Assembly: GCF_023630705.1 (NCBI RefSeq)
Contig: NZ_JALQEM010000041.1
Coordinates: 310,001 to 374,000 of the forward strand
Source of the DNA: Caballeronia sp. GAFFF1
GTDB taxonomy: Bacteria; Pseudomonadota; Gammaproteobacteria; Burkholderiales; Burkholderiaceae
Length of the DNA stretch: 64,000 bases
Direction: 5' to 3'
Made by a program: the position numbers and the translations under genes. Below, in pieces: positions 46,096-54,827 of the stretch (the first letter of the stretch is position 1; each line of letters opens with the position of its first letter). The notes beneath the pieces were generated by a model. The model saw only the letters and a program-made list of their open reading frames with translations, searched no databases and was not told where the DNA came from.

Positions 46096-46563
46096 TCAAT
46101 GCCATTGATTGCAGGAGTCGAGGAACACTTCGGCCAGAATGGTGAAGACCAGCGCGAGGACGAAGAGACAGCCGATCAACGCACTGCAGAGCGCAATGAA
46201 GCGCTTGCGGGCCAACTGTTCTTCGAAGCGCGAAGGCTTATCCGACGAAGAAGCGCTCGCTTTGGCCTGCTGCTCTTTCTTCTGCAAGAAGCGAAAGCCG
46301 TAAACCGCCATGCTCGCGCAAACAAGCGACACGATCACAGCCGCAGCCGAGGTGCCGTACAGCCACGCATGAAAGTGCCTGAAAACTGGCTCCGCACGGC
46401 GAATCGACTCGGCGTAGCAGGCCTGGGCCGAGATCGTCTCGGAGATCATCACCTGCAGCAGCCACGCGCCCGGCGAGAGGAAAAAGCCCGCGCACGCGCA
46501 GACGACGAGACGTCGCTTTTCTTCTTTCGTGAGATGCTGCTCAGGCAGCGTGCACGTTTGCAT
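46096..46563 (-). CDS. Small membrane protein of the caa3-like oxidase operon
   Basis: A 155-residue protein with three predicted membrane helices: about 20-38 (VVCACAGFFLSPGAWLLQVMI), about 68-92 (LYGTSAAAVIVSLVCASMAVYGF) and about 122-145 (FIALCSALIGCLFVLALVFTIL). A charged basic/acidic linker lies between (KKEQQAKASASSSDKPSRFEEQL). Its start overlaps the coxI/III stop (ATGA). Family not recognised; it is likely a small accessory or assembly subunit of the oxidase by position. Confidence 0.65.
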   Translation of the reverse strand: MQTCTLPEQHLTKEEKRRLVVCACAGFFLSPGAWLLQVMISETISAQACYAESIRRAEPVFRHFHAWLYGTSAAAVIVSLVCASMAVYGFRFLQKKEQQAKASASSSDKPSRFEEQLARKRFIALCSALIGCLFVLALVFTILAEVFLDSCNQWH

Positions 46564-49163
46564 CAGTGACCCCGCATCCAGAAAGGCGTCACATAGAGCG
46601 ACGTGAAGATGAAGAGCCACACCACGTCGACGAAGTGCCAGTACAGGCCGCCAATACGCATCGGTGCATTACGTTCCTCGTCGAAATAGCCGAGCGCGAT
46701 CCACACGGCGAGCAACACGAGAATCGCGATGCCGACCATGACGTGCGCCATGTGAAAGCCGGTGATCGTGAAGTACAGCGAGCCATAGAGATGAGCCGTG
46801 ATGCCGTAGGGATGGTCGTGCCATTCCTTCAACTGCATGCCGGAGAACACGCAGCCCAGCGCAATGGCGCCGAGCATCCACGCGAATGCCGGCCAGCGCT
46901 TGCCCTTCTTGAGCGTTCGCTCCGACATCCACGCCAGCACGCTACTCATGATGAGCACGCCGGTGCTCATCGCGCCGGTGCCGATCTTCGGCATGCCCTC
47001 GGGCGGCCACGGCAATGTGGTTTGCGACTGCGAATAGAAATAGCAGAAGATGAGATAGCCGAAGAGACTCGCTTCGGTGGCGACCAGCGCGATGACGCCC
47101 CACCATCCGCCCGAATGCTCGCCCGTGCTTCCGACGGGCAGTACGTCGTTCTTCTTCGCGGTCTTCGCCGGAATGGTTTCTTGAGAAGTGGGCGGCTCGC
47201 GTTGCCCGAGCGAGCGGCGGGGCCACATCCACGCCACCAGCGTTGCACCGCACCCCGCGAGCATGAGAGCAGTGAACCACGGCGAGCGAAGCAGCAGTGC
47301 CGCGAAACAAAGCGCAGCGAAAAGAGCCAGCAGGAATGGCGACCATGCGTCCTCCGGCATCTTCAGAATGGCGTCGGGCTTGCCGTTGAACGGATGCACG
47401 CCGAGCGCCTCGCGTCCCTGATGCAGCAGATAACCGGACTCAAGGCTCGACTGCCGCCCTTTGGGTTGCAAGCGATCTTCCCACATAGGATGCCGCGACT
47501 CGACAATCGGCAGCACCGCGAAGTTGTAGGCCGCAGGCGGCGAATCGGTCGACCATTCGAGGCCCGGCGCATCCCACGGGTTCTGCGGCGCCTTCTTTCC
47601 CCGCTTCGCCGAGATCAGCGCATTGACCAGAAAGATCCCGATGCCGATGGCGAAGATGAACGAGCCGATCGTCGTAATGAGATTGGAGGTGTCCCATCCC
47701 ATGCCTTCCGGATACGTATAAATGCGCCGGGGCATGCCGAGCAGCCCGGATATATGCATCGGAAAGAAACCGACATTGAAGCCGACGAGAATGATCCAGA
47801 ACGCGATCTTCCCCCAGCGCTCGCTCATCAGACGCCCGGTGAATTTCGGAAACCAGTAGGTGATGCCGCCGAATACCGGGAACACGTTGATGCCGAGCAG
47901 CACGTAATGAAGATGCGCGACGACAAAGTAAGTATCAGTGAGTTGCCAGTCGAGCGGCACCGCTGCGGTCATCACGCCCGAGACGCCGCCGATCACGAAC
48001 ATCAGCACGAAGCTCGCAAAATAGAGGAATGGCGTCGAGAACACGGGGCGCCCTGTCCAGATCGTCGCGATCCACGCGAAGACGGCGACCGCGCTCGGGA
48101 TCGTAATGAGCACGCTCGCCGCGCCGAAGAAGGCCAGCGCAAGCGGCGGAATGCCGGTCGCGAACATGTGGTGAATCCACACTTCGAACCCGATGATCAT
48201 CGTCGCGACCGTCGACATGGCCACTGCCGCGTAACCGACGAGCGGACGCCGACAAAACGTGGGCAATGCATCCGAGACGATGCCCATAGCTGGCAGCACC
48301 ACGACATACACCCACGGATGCGCGAACATCCAGAAAAGGTGCTGCCAGAGCAGTGGCCTGCCGTCGCTCGCCACATCGAAGAAATGCGTGCCGACGTTGC
48401 GGTCCATCCATAACAGGAAGAATGCAAGACTCACGGACGGCACGGCAAACAGGTTCGCGAACGAGATGGTCAGCGTGCCCCATACGATGATCGGCAGCCG
48501 ATCCACCGACATGCCCACCGCGCGCATGCGAAAGAGCGTGACCACGAAATTGACGGCGCCCACGGTCGTCGAAATGCCGAGCAACACCATGCCGAGCGAA
48601 TAGACGTCGATGTTCATTCCACGGCTGTATTCGAGCGACGAAAGCGGTACATAGTTGAACCAGCCCGCATTGGGCGCTTCGCCGAGCGGAAAGCTGCAAT
48701 AGAGAAAGATGCCGGCAAACAGAAAGACCCAATACGAAAGCGCGTTCAGACGCGGGAACGCCATGTCGCGCGAACCCAGCATGAGCGGCCAGAGAAAATT
48801 CGCGAAGCCGCTCAGGACCGGCAACGCGTAGAGAAAGATCATCGTGATGCCGTGCATCGTGAACAGCTCGGCAAACTGTCCCGGCGTGACGAGCGTCTCG
48901 TTCGGCCGCGCGAGTTGCAAGCGCATGATGAGCGCCTCGACGCCGCCCAACAACAGAAACACGAACGCGGTCACGATATAGCGCAGGCCGATCTTCTTGT
49001 GATCGACTGTCGTGATGAAGCCGCGCCATCCCGCTTCGCCTTCCCATACATCGAGCAGCCGCTTCTCGGCTTCCGATCCTTTCGGGACGCTGCCGAACTC
49101 CGGCTCGCGTCTGAACGCGACGCGGTGCGAGTGCCCGGCGCTTCGATCCCCTGTCACGGCCAT
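46563..49163 (-). CDS. Cytochrome c oxidase subunit I fused to subunit III
   Basis: An 866-residue fusion. The subunit I part (about 50-540, 12+ helices) has haem/CuB ligands His104, His282, His331/332, His417 and His419, and the cross-linking Tyr286. The subunit III part (about 690-866) includes ATEASLFGYL and WYHFVD-like YWHFVDVVWL. D-channel entry Asp133 is kept. However, the position equivalent to Glu278 is Trp284 (HPWVY) and the K-channel Lys position is Ala360 (PSAVAVFAW). Operon: coxII, this gene, a small membrane gene, a triheme cytochrome. An alternative terminal oxidase with altered proton pathways. Confidence 0.92.
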   Translation of the reverse strand: MAVTGDRSAGHSHRVAFRREPEFGSVPKGSEAEKRLLDVWEGEAGWRGFITTVDHKKIGLRYIVTAFVFLLLGGVEALIMRLQLARPNETLVTPGQFAELFTMHGITMIFLYALPVLSGFANFLWPLMLGSRDMAFPRLNALSYWVFLFAGIFLYCSFPLGEAPNAGWFNYVPLSSLEYSRGMNIDVYSLGMVLLGISTTVGAVNFVVTLFRMRAVGMSVDRLPIIVWGTLTISFANLFAVPSVSLAFFLLWMDRNVGTHFFDVASDGRPLLWQHLFWMFAHPWVYVVVLPAMGIVSDALPTFCRRPLVGYAAVAMSTVATMIIGFEVWIHHMFATGIPPLALAFFGAASVLITIPSAVAVFAWIATIWTGRPVFSTPFLYFASFVLMFVIGGVSGVMTAAVPLDWQLTDTYFVVAHLHYVLLGINVFPVFGGITYWFPKFTGRLMSERWGKIAFWIILVGFNVGFFPMHISGLLGMPRRIYTYPEGMGWDTSNLITTIGSFIFAIGIGIFLVNALISAKRGKKAPQNPWDAPGLEWSTDSPPAAYNFAVLPIVESRHPMWEDRLQPKGRQSSLESGYLLHQGREALGVHPFNGKPDAILKMPEDAWSPFLLALFAALCFAALLLRSPWFTALMLAGCGATLVAWMWPRRSLGQREPPTSQETIPAKTAKKNDVLPVGSTGEHSGGWWGVIALVATEASLFGYLIFCYFYSQSQTTLPWPPEGMPKIGTGAMSTGVLIMSSVLAWMSERTLKKGKRWPAFAWMLGAIALGCVFSGMQLKEWHDHPYGITAHLYGSLYFTITGFHMAHVMVGIAILVLLAVWIALGYFDEERNAPMRIGGLYWHFVDVVWLFIFTSLYVTPFWMRGH

Positions 49164-49173
49164 CGTCTTGTCC

Positions 49174-50238
49174 TTACCTTAGAGTAGCGAGGTATGCCGA
49201 CAGCTCGCCTGATTCAACAGGCGAAAGCTTCATGTCGGGCATGAGCGTGCCGGGCTTGATTTCCTGCGCATGCTGAATCCAGTCCATCAGATTCTCCGGC
49301 GTATTGACGACCGTGCCCGCCGCCAACAGCCGGCGCGACAGCACATGCGTGAGATCGGGCGCCTGAACGCCGGCCGCGTTGCTGCCGCGCACCGCGTGGC
49401 ATCCCGCGCAGCGTTCCTCGAAGAGCTTCCTGCCGTGCACGGCCTGCGTCGTGGCGGGCGCGGCTGCTGTGCGTTGCTGGGCGGCGTACCATCGGTCATA
49501 GTCCGCTTGCGGCTGCGCGTAGACTTCGAATGCCATGTGAGCATGTTGGACGCCGCAGTACTGCGTGCACTGGCCGCGAAAAATGCCGGGCTTGTCTGCC
49601 TGTATCCACTGACGGTTGGTGTTGCCGGGTATGGTCTGCGTCTTGCCGGACAATTGCGGCACCCAGAACGCATGAATGACGTCCGCGCTCTTCAGCAGCA
49701 CGAGCACCGGCACGCCCACCGGAATATGCAGTTCGTTGGCGGTCGCGAAGGCGCTCGGGCCCTGTCCGTAGTCCACTTTCCACCACCAGTCGTACGCAGT
49801 GACCGTGACGGTGAGAGCCGGCGTTTCGGGCGGATCCGCGACCTCGGCCAGCACCGTCAGCATATAGATGGCGATGCCGAACAACGCCGCGGTCGATATG
49901 GCCGTGCCGACATAGATAAAACTCAGGCCGCCACCGTTGCCGAGCGCGCGGTGGTCTTCTTTCTTGCGGTGACGGAAGGTCGCAATCAGCAGCATCACCG
50001 CGATGATGATGCAGACAAGACTGCATATCGCCGTCAGCACCCAATCGAGATGCAGGACGGGATGCGCCGCGGGTCCCTTGCTGTGAAGGAAATAGGCAAG
50101 CGGCGTCGGTCCGCTCGTGAGTGAATCGGATGTGTCGGGCGCTGCCTCGTTCGCAGATGCCGTGATCTGACGAAGCGAAACCGCGAGCGCCAGCCCCGTT
50201 CGCAAGAGGGATACGAAAAACCGACGCACACAGATCAC
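49174..50238 (-). CDS. Cytochrome c oxidase subunit II with fused cytochrome c domain
   Basis: A 354-residue caa3-type subunit II. Two membrane helices (about 62-88 and 105-133) are followed by the CuA cupredoxin domain: VTVTAYDWWWKVDY, His189 in DVIHAFWVPQL and the CuA loop CTQYCGVQHAHM (Cys224, Cys228, His232, Met235; Gln replaces the usual Glu between the cysteines). A C-terminal haem c domain carries CAGCH (277-281). GTG 50238 is preferred because AAGGAG lies just upstream. It begins inside the tail of the decayed DUF4396 gene, showing past translational coupling. Confidence 0.9.
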   Translation of the reverse strand: MICVRRFFVSLLRTGLALAVSLRQITASANEAAPDTSDSLTSGPTPLAYFLHSKGPAAHPVLHLDWVLTAICSLVCIIIAVMLLIATFRHRKKEDHRALGNGGGLSFIYVGTAISTAALFGIAIYMLTVLAEVADPPETPALTVTVTAYDWWWKVDYGQGPSAFATANELHIPVGVPVLVLLKSADVIHAFWVPQLSGKTQTIPGNTNRQWIQADKPGIFRGQCTQYCGVQHAHMAFEVYAQPQADYDRWYAAQQRTAAAPATTQAVHGRKLFEERCAGCHAVRGSNAAGVQAPDLTHVLSRRLLAAGTVVNTPENLMDWIQHAQEIKPGTLMPDMKLSPVESGELSAYLATLR

Positions 50239-50834
50239 ATCTTCTCCTTGATGCCTCGCCGGATGAGCCAGTAAATGACCGGGTATGTAGTCAGAAAGCC
50301 CGCCACCATCGCAAGTTGCATGCGCACCCACTACGCCGAGTCAGTCGGCTCGATCGGCGTGGCAAGCTTCGCGAAAGCGTTCGTCACGCCGAACATGCCC
50401 ACCTCGTACGCGACGAGAGAAAGCGTGTCCGCCTTGACTGCCGCGATCACGCCATCGCGAAAGCCATGGCCCCGCATTGGCGCGCCGATCAGCTAAAGCC
50501 TGCACCAACGCCAGCGCGAGCCGCACGATCAGTTCCGAACCCGCGATGCTGAAGGCAAGCAGTAAGGCTAGCCATTACCCAATGCGGTCTCCCAATGCGC
50601 AGCCTGCGCCGAATGCGTCGCACCCAGAAATGTGGCTTGCCACATCGGCGCTTCGCGCTGCTTTGCGCCTGGCGTGGCGCGCCTGGACGCGCATTAGAAA
50701 ATCAAGCCTGCCGGGCCCCAGTACAGCATCGTCAACGGCTATACCACTGACATGATCGCCACCGGTTGTCGATGTCCGGGCATTGCAACGTCAACTACCA
50801 CTGCACAGGTGGAAGCACTGATAACGCCAGCCAT
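50235..50834 (-). pseudogene. Decayed DUF4396 membrane-protein gene
   Basis: On the minus strand the ATG near 50834 opens MAGVISASTCAVVVDVAMPG and a DUF4396-like protein can be followed across three frames to KEKM* at 50235. It contains ALYWGP-like LYWGPAGLIF, the zinc/copper-type FLGATHSGAGCALGD, VKADTLSLVAYEVGMFG, and the ending YPVIYWLIRRGIKE. The frame is broken by in-frame stops (after SVV, after GLIF, after GDRIG, after PTDSA) and a frameshift after FLGATH. It is the first unit of the oxidase operon, and coxII starts within its last codons. Non-functional in this strain. Confidence 0.8.
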
Positions 50835-51212
50835 GCCGGTGCAATCGCGACCGACCAGTGTGCCGGCATCTCGGTTCTCCTGCGTTGTGATCGGGCGACA
50901 TGCTCGTGCTCGCACGGCTCCAAGAGATCATCGAAAAAGGGGGCTCATCTGGGGGCTTCCACGAAGCAAGCCGCATTCCGGGGCTTGTTTCACGCACGCA
51001 GCGCGGGCGATCCGCCGCGCGCCAGCGGTGGCATCGACGTCGATTTGTAGCACATTGTGCTTTTTTCCTGCCGATTGCAAATTGTTCCTGAGCGCCGCCC
51101 CGCGCGACTTCAGGCACCTGGCAGGCTCAGATGCATCTGCTACCATGAATGGCACATCCGGCCGAAACGCAATGCATTTACCGACCCACTGAACGAAGAT
51201 CCGTGCGCAGAA
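50835..51212. other. Divergent region between oxidase locus and MarR gene
   Basis: About 380 bases without a supported gene. It presumably carries the promoter of the decayed DUF4396/oxidase operon (leftward) and that of the MarR gene (rightward). No operator was recognised. Confidence 0.4.
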
Positions 51213-51629
51213 ATGAAGCAACCGAATATTCGCGGGACCAAGGGCCTGCCGAGCAAGACGGATCTCGAATCGCTTTCGAATTTCCGCTATCAGCTTCGCA
51301 AGTTCCTTCGTTATTCCGAAGAAATCACTCACGCGGCCGGCATCACGCCTCTGCAGTATCAACTCCTGTTGCATGTGCGCGGCATGCCGGGACGTACGTG
51401 GGCGAGTGTCGGTGAACTGGCCGAACGCCTTCAGGCAGCGCCCAACGGCACGGCCGCACTGGTAAGCCGGTGCGAGCGTGCGGGACTCGTCGTGCGGAAG
51501 CCGGGAGAGAGCGATCGGCGCCAAGTTGAAGTCCACTTAACGCCTAAGGGCGAGCGATGTTTGTTGATGCTCGCTGCAATGCATCTCACCGAGATGCAAA
51601 CCTTCGGCTGGCTGGCAAACAGTGTTTGA
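51213..51629 (+). CDS. MarR-family transcriptional regulator
   Basis: A 138-residue winged-helix regulator. The N-terminal dimerisation helix contains SNFRYQLRKFLRYSEEITHAAGITPLQYQLLLHVRG. The DNA-binding part contains SVGELAERLQAAPNGTAALVSRCERAGLVVRKPGESDRRQVEVHLTPKG, a canonical MarR wing with DRR. The start at ATG 51213 is chosen because the protein begins normally there; longer in-frame options are untypical. Effector unknown. It is 171 bases upstream of the SDR gene on the same strand and next to a copy of the GTCAC palindrome, so it is a candidate for the factor that binds it. Confidence 0.86.
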   Translation: MKQPNIRGTKGLPSKTDLESLSNFRYQLRKFLRYSEEITHAAGITPLQYQLLLHVRGMPGRTWASVGELAERLQAAPNGTAALVSRCERAGLVVRKPGESDRRQVEVHLTPKGERCLLMLAAMHLTEMQTFGWLANSV

Positions 51630-51677
51630 TGCTCTCATAGCGTCGTCTGCGCATCAGCGGTTCACCTCACCACAAAA

Positions 51678-51692
51678 CGTCACCGCGTGACA
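51678..51692. promoter_or_regulatory. Third copy of the GTCAC-N3-GTGAC palindrome, upstream of the SDR-GH15 operon
   Basis: CGTCACCGCGTGACA keeps the symmetric GTCAC-N3-GTGAC core (arms identical to the sites at 35410 and 42386, different spacer). It lies 108 bases before the SDR start and 48 bases after the MarR stop. Confidence 0.55.
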
Positions 51693-51800
51693 TTCTCGCT
51701 CGCCGCCGAAAACTTGGCACGGCTGCTGCTGTGAGGCGTTTGACTGTCCTTTCAACCGTTGTTCCTGACATCGCCCTAAGCGTCAACGAGGAGGCACCGA

Positions 51801-52802
51801 ATGCCAAAGGTAGTCGTAATCACAGGCGCGGGTGCCGGCGCAGGTCGCGCGACCGTAGATGAATTCGCGCGGCAGGGCTACGACGTCGCCCTTCTCTCAC
51901 GCGACGCCGAGCGGCTGGAGCGGGCGGCGTCGCAAGTCCGCGAGACGTATGGCGTGCGCGCGCTGCCCATTCCGATCGACGTGGCGGATGCGCAGGCGGT
52001 TGAGCGCGCGGCATCGCATGTAGAAGAGACACTGGGACCCATCGACATCTGGGTGAACGTTGCGATGGCGACCGCGTTCGCACCGGTCTCCGAACTCACG
52101 GCAGAAGAGATCGAGCGCGGCACGAAGGTCACCTATCTCGGGCAGGTCCACGGCATGATGGCCGCCCTCGCGCGCATGCGCACGCGCAATCGCGGCACCA
52201 TCGTGAATGTCGGCTCGGCGTTGGGCTACCGCTCGGTGCCGCTGCAATCCGTCTATTGCGGCGCGAAGTTCGCCATTCGCGGCTTCACGGACTCGCTTCG
52301 CTCGGAGATCATCCATGACCGGCTGAAGGTCCATCTGACGATGGTCGCGCTGCCCGCTCTGAACACGCCTCAGTTCGACTGGGCGCTCAACAAAATGGGT
52401 AAGCGCGCGCGACCCGTCGCGCCGATCTTCGAACCGGAGGTCGCTGCGCGCGCCATCTATTTCGCCGCGACTCACCGCCGGCGCGAGGTCTGGGTGGGCT
52501 TTTCGAGCGTCAAGGCAATCCTCGCGAACCGCATTGCGCCTAATCTCATCGACCGCTATCTGGCACGCAGCGGTTATAGCGGCCAGCTTACCGACGAGCC
52601 GCTCCCGCATGACGCGCCGAGCAATCTGTTCGAGCCCGTTCCCGGCGATTACAGCGCCCACGGGCGCTTCGGCGATGAATCGCGGCAACGCAGCGTCGAA
52701 TTATTCACCGATCGTCACCGCGCGCTGTTGTGGGGACTCGCGGGGATCGGGACCGTCGGTTTGTTCGGACTTCTATATAAACGATGGAGCGGGCAGCGGT
52801 GA
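51801..52802 (+). CDS. SDR-family oxidoreductase with C-terminal membrane helix
   Basis: A 333-residue short-chain dehydrogenase. The cofactor motif is TGAGAGAGRA (about 8-17), with the catalytic Ser in VNVGSALGYRS and YCGAK as the YxxxK pair. The first 245 residues form the SDR domain; about 250-310 is a Pro/Asp-rich extension, and LLWGLAGIGTVGLFGLLYKRW (about 312-332) is a C-terminal membrane helix. This extended SDR type often co-occurs with stress-related genes. It overlaps the GH15 gene (GTGA), so both are co-translated. The substrate is unknown. Confidence 0.84.
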   Translation: MPKVVVITGAGAGAGRATVDEFARQGYDVALLSRDAERLERAASQVRETYGVRALPIPIDVADAQAVERAASHVEETLGPIDIWVNVAMATAFAPVSELTAEEIERGTKVTYLGQVHGMMAALARMRTRNRGTIVNVGSALGYRSVPLQSVYCGAKFAIRGFTDSLRSEIIHDRLKVHLTMVALPALNTPQFDWALNKMGKRARPVAPIFEPEVAARAIYFAATHRRREVWVGFSSVKAILANRIAPNLIDRYLARSGYSGQLTDEPLPHDAPSNLFEPVPGDYSAHGRFGDESRQRSVELFTDRHRALLWGLAGIGTVGLFGLLYKRWSGQR

Positions 52803-54574
52803 GCCGGCGCATCGAAGACTATGCGCTGCTGGGCGACGGCCAGACCGCAGCGCTTCTGAGCCGCGATGGCTCCATAGACTGGCTATGCTGGCCGCGCTTC
52901 GACGACGATGCGTGCTTTGCCGCGCTGCTCGGCACGTCGGACAACGGATGCTGGTCGCTTGCGCCTGCCGGCAACATCGAGCGTCGGGCGCGGCGCTATC
53001 AAGAGAACACGCTCGTCATGGAGACCGACTTCGAACTGGGCGACGGCGCGGTTCGCGTGATCGACTTCATGCCTGTCGGCGAAGCATCGAGTTCGGTGGT
53101 GCGCATGGTCGTGGGCCTGCGCGGCGTCGTGCAGATGAACATGAGCCTCTGCTTACGCTTCAACTATGGCGCGCTGCGTCCGTGGAGCGAACCGATCGAC
53201 GGCGCGATTCGGTCTTGCATCGGCCCGGATGGCGTTTTCCTGCGCGCGGACATTGCGCTCTGTATGGACAAAGGTCGCGCGCAGGCGTCGTTCGCCGTGC
53301 AGGCCGGCGAATCCGTCACCTTCGCGTTGAGCTATGGCGCGCCGAACGAGACTCCGCCCCCGCCCGTGGATGCGCAAGCCGCGCTGCGACGAACGCAGCA
53401 CTTCTGGCGCGACTGGATAGACCGCTTCGATAACGGCAGGACGCACTGGCCGGAAGCGGTCAGGCGCTCGCTGCTGACGCTCAAGGCGCTCACGCACGGC
53501 CGCACCGGCGCCATCGTCGCCGCGCCCACGACCTCGCTGCCGGAGGCGCCGGGCGGACGGATGAATTGGGACTACCGTTACGGCTGGCTGCGCGATACGA
53601 GCTTCGCCATGGTCGCCCTGCTGAACGCGGGCTTCAACGAAGAAGCGAGTGCATGGCGCGACTGGCTCCTGCGTTCGATCGGCGCGTCGCCCGAGCATAT
53701 CCGCATCATGTATCGCGTCGATGGCGGGCGTCACCTGTCCGAATGGACCGTCGACTGGTTGCCGGGCCACCGCTATGCGTTGCCCGTGCGCGTGGGCAAC
53801 GCCGCGGCCCATCAGCATCAGGTCGATGTCCTCGGCGAAATCATCGACTGTCTCGACGTGGGACGGCGCGGCGGGCTCGAGCCTGCGAGCAGCGAGAAGT
53901 TCATCGAGACGCGCATCGTCGAGCATCTGGAGCAGGTCTGGAATACGCCGGGCTCGGGTATTTGGGAGTCTCGATCCACGCCGCGCCACTACACCTATTC
54001 ACGCGTCATGGTGTGGGTCGCGCTCGACCGGTTCGTGAACAACCGGTCGGGCGACGCCGCTTGCGCTGCGCTCGTCGAACGCATTGCGTCGCTTCGGGAG
54101 ACCGTGCGCGAGGAAATCTGTCGCGAGGGTTGGAACGAAGCGATGGGCAGCTTCACGCAGTACTACGGCGCGGACGAGCTGGACGCCAGCCTGCTTCTGA
54201 TGCCGCTCGTCGGTTTTCTGCCTGCCGACGAGCCGCGCATGGCATCGACGATCGAAAGAATACGCCGCGATCTGAGCGAGAACGGACTCATCCGACGCCG
54301 CAAGAAGCGGCCGGACGGCCCCAACGAAGGCACCTTTCTCGCGTGTTCATGCTGGATGGCCGACTGCCTGCAAATGCAGGGACGCACGGAAGAGGCCCGG
54401 CAACAATTCGAGCGCGTGCTTGCCGTGGCAAACGACCTCGGACTGCTTTCGGAGCAGTACAACGCAGAGCGCCACGAACTCGCCGGCAACTTTCCGCAGG
54501 CGCTCACTCATCTCGCTGTCATCAATTCCGCACTCGGTCTATGCGGGCCGACGATACAGCGCGGAGGCGGGTGA
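52799..54574 (+). CDS. Glycoside hydrolase family 15 enzyme (glucoamylase/trehalase-like)
   Basis: A 591-residue enzyme starting with the family signature SRRIEDYALLGDGQTAALLSRDGSIDWLCWPRFD (trehalase-like N-terminal domain). The catalytic GH15 barrel (about 220-590) includes NWDYRYGWLRDTSFAM, IRIMYRVDGG and RPDGPNEGTFLACSCWMADCL, with the acid Glu in PNEGTF. It probably hydrolyses alpha-1,4 or alpha,alpha-1,1 glucosides (starch-like glucan or trehalose). GTG 52799 is chosen for its GGAG spacing; ATG 52784 is also possible. No signal peptide: cytosolic. Confidence 0.88.
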   Translation: MSRRIEDYALLGDGQTAALLSRDGSIDWLCWPRFDDDACFAALLGTSDNGCWSLAPAGNIERRARRYQENTLVMETDFELGDGAVRVIDFMPVGEASSSVVRMVVGLRGVVQMNMSLCLRFNYGALRPWSEPIDGAIRSCIGPDGVFLRADIALCMDKGRAQASFAVQAGESVTFALSYGAPNETPPPPVDAQAALRRTQHFWRDWIDRFDNGRTHWPEAVRRSLLTLKALTHGRTGAIVAAPTTSLPEAPGGRMNWDYRYGWLRDTSFAMVALLNAGFNEEASAWRDWLLRSIGASPEHIRIMYRVDGGRHLSEWTVDWLPGHRYALPVRVGNAAAHQHQVDVLGEIIDCLDVGRRGGLEPASSEKFIETRIVEHLEQVWNTPGSGIWESRSTPRHYTYSRVMVWVALDRFVNNRSGDAACAALVERIASLRETVREEICREGWNEAMGSFTQYYGADELDASLLLMPLVGFLPADEPRMASTIERIRRDLSENGLIRRRKKRPDGPNEGTFLACSCWMADCLQMQGRTEEARQQFERVLAVANDLGLLSEQYNAERHELAGNFPQALTHLAVINSALGLCGPTIQRGGG

Positions 54575-54827
54575 TCGCGATGCACCGTTTCGGACCGCCC
54601 TCAGTTCCCAACATTCCTTCGACAATTTCAACCGCCGCGCGGCGACCAACTAATTAGCCATCCGTAATTCACCTAACGAATAGGCATCCGGTTCAACTTA
54701 CCGATTCGGCGCGCAGGCTTTGTGGGGAAACACACACATACAAAACGATTAGGGATACGACGGTTTTTCCAATGCCCTAATGTCTCCTTGCGGTGATCCG
54801 ACACCGTCCGTGGACAGAGGAGCACAC

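Noticed and set aside
50500-50800. IS-element remnant suspected because of broken frames upstream of the oxidase operon
   Set aside because: The broken frames read as DUF4396, not transposase, and no terminal inverted or target-site repeats were seen.
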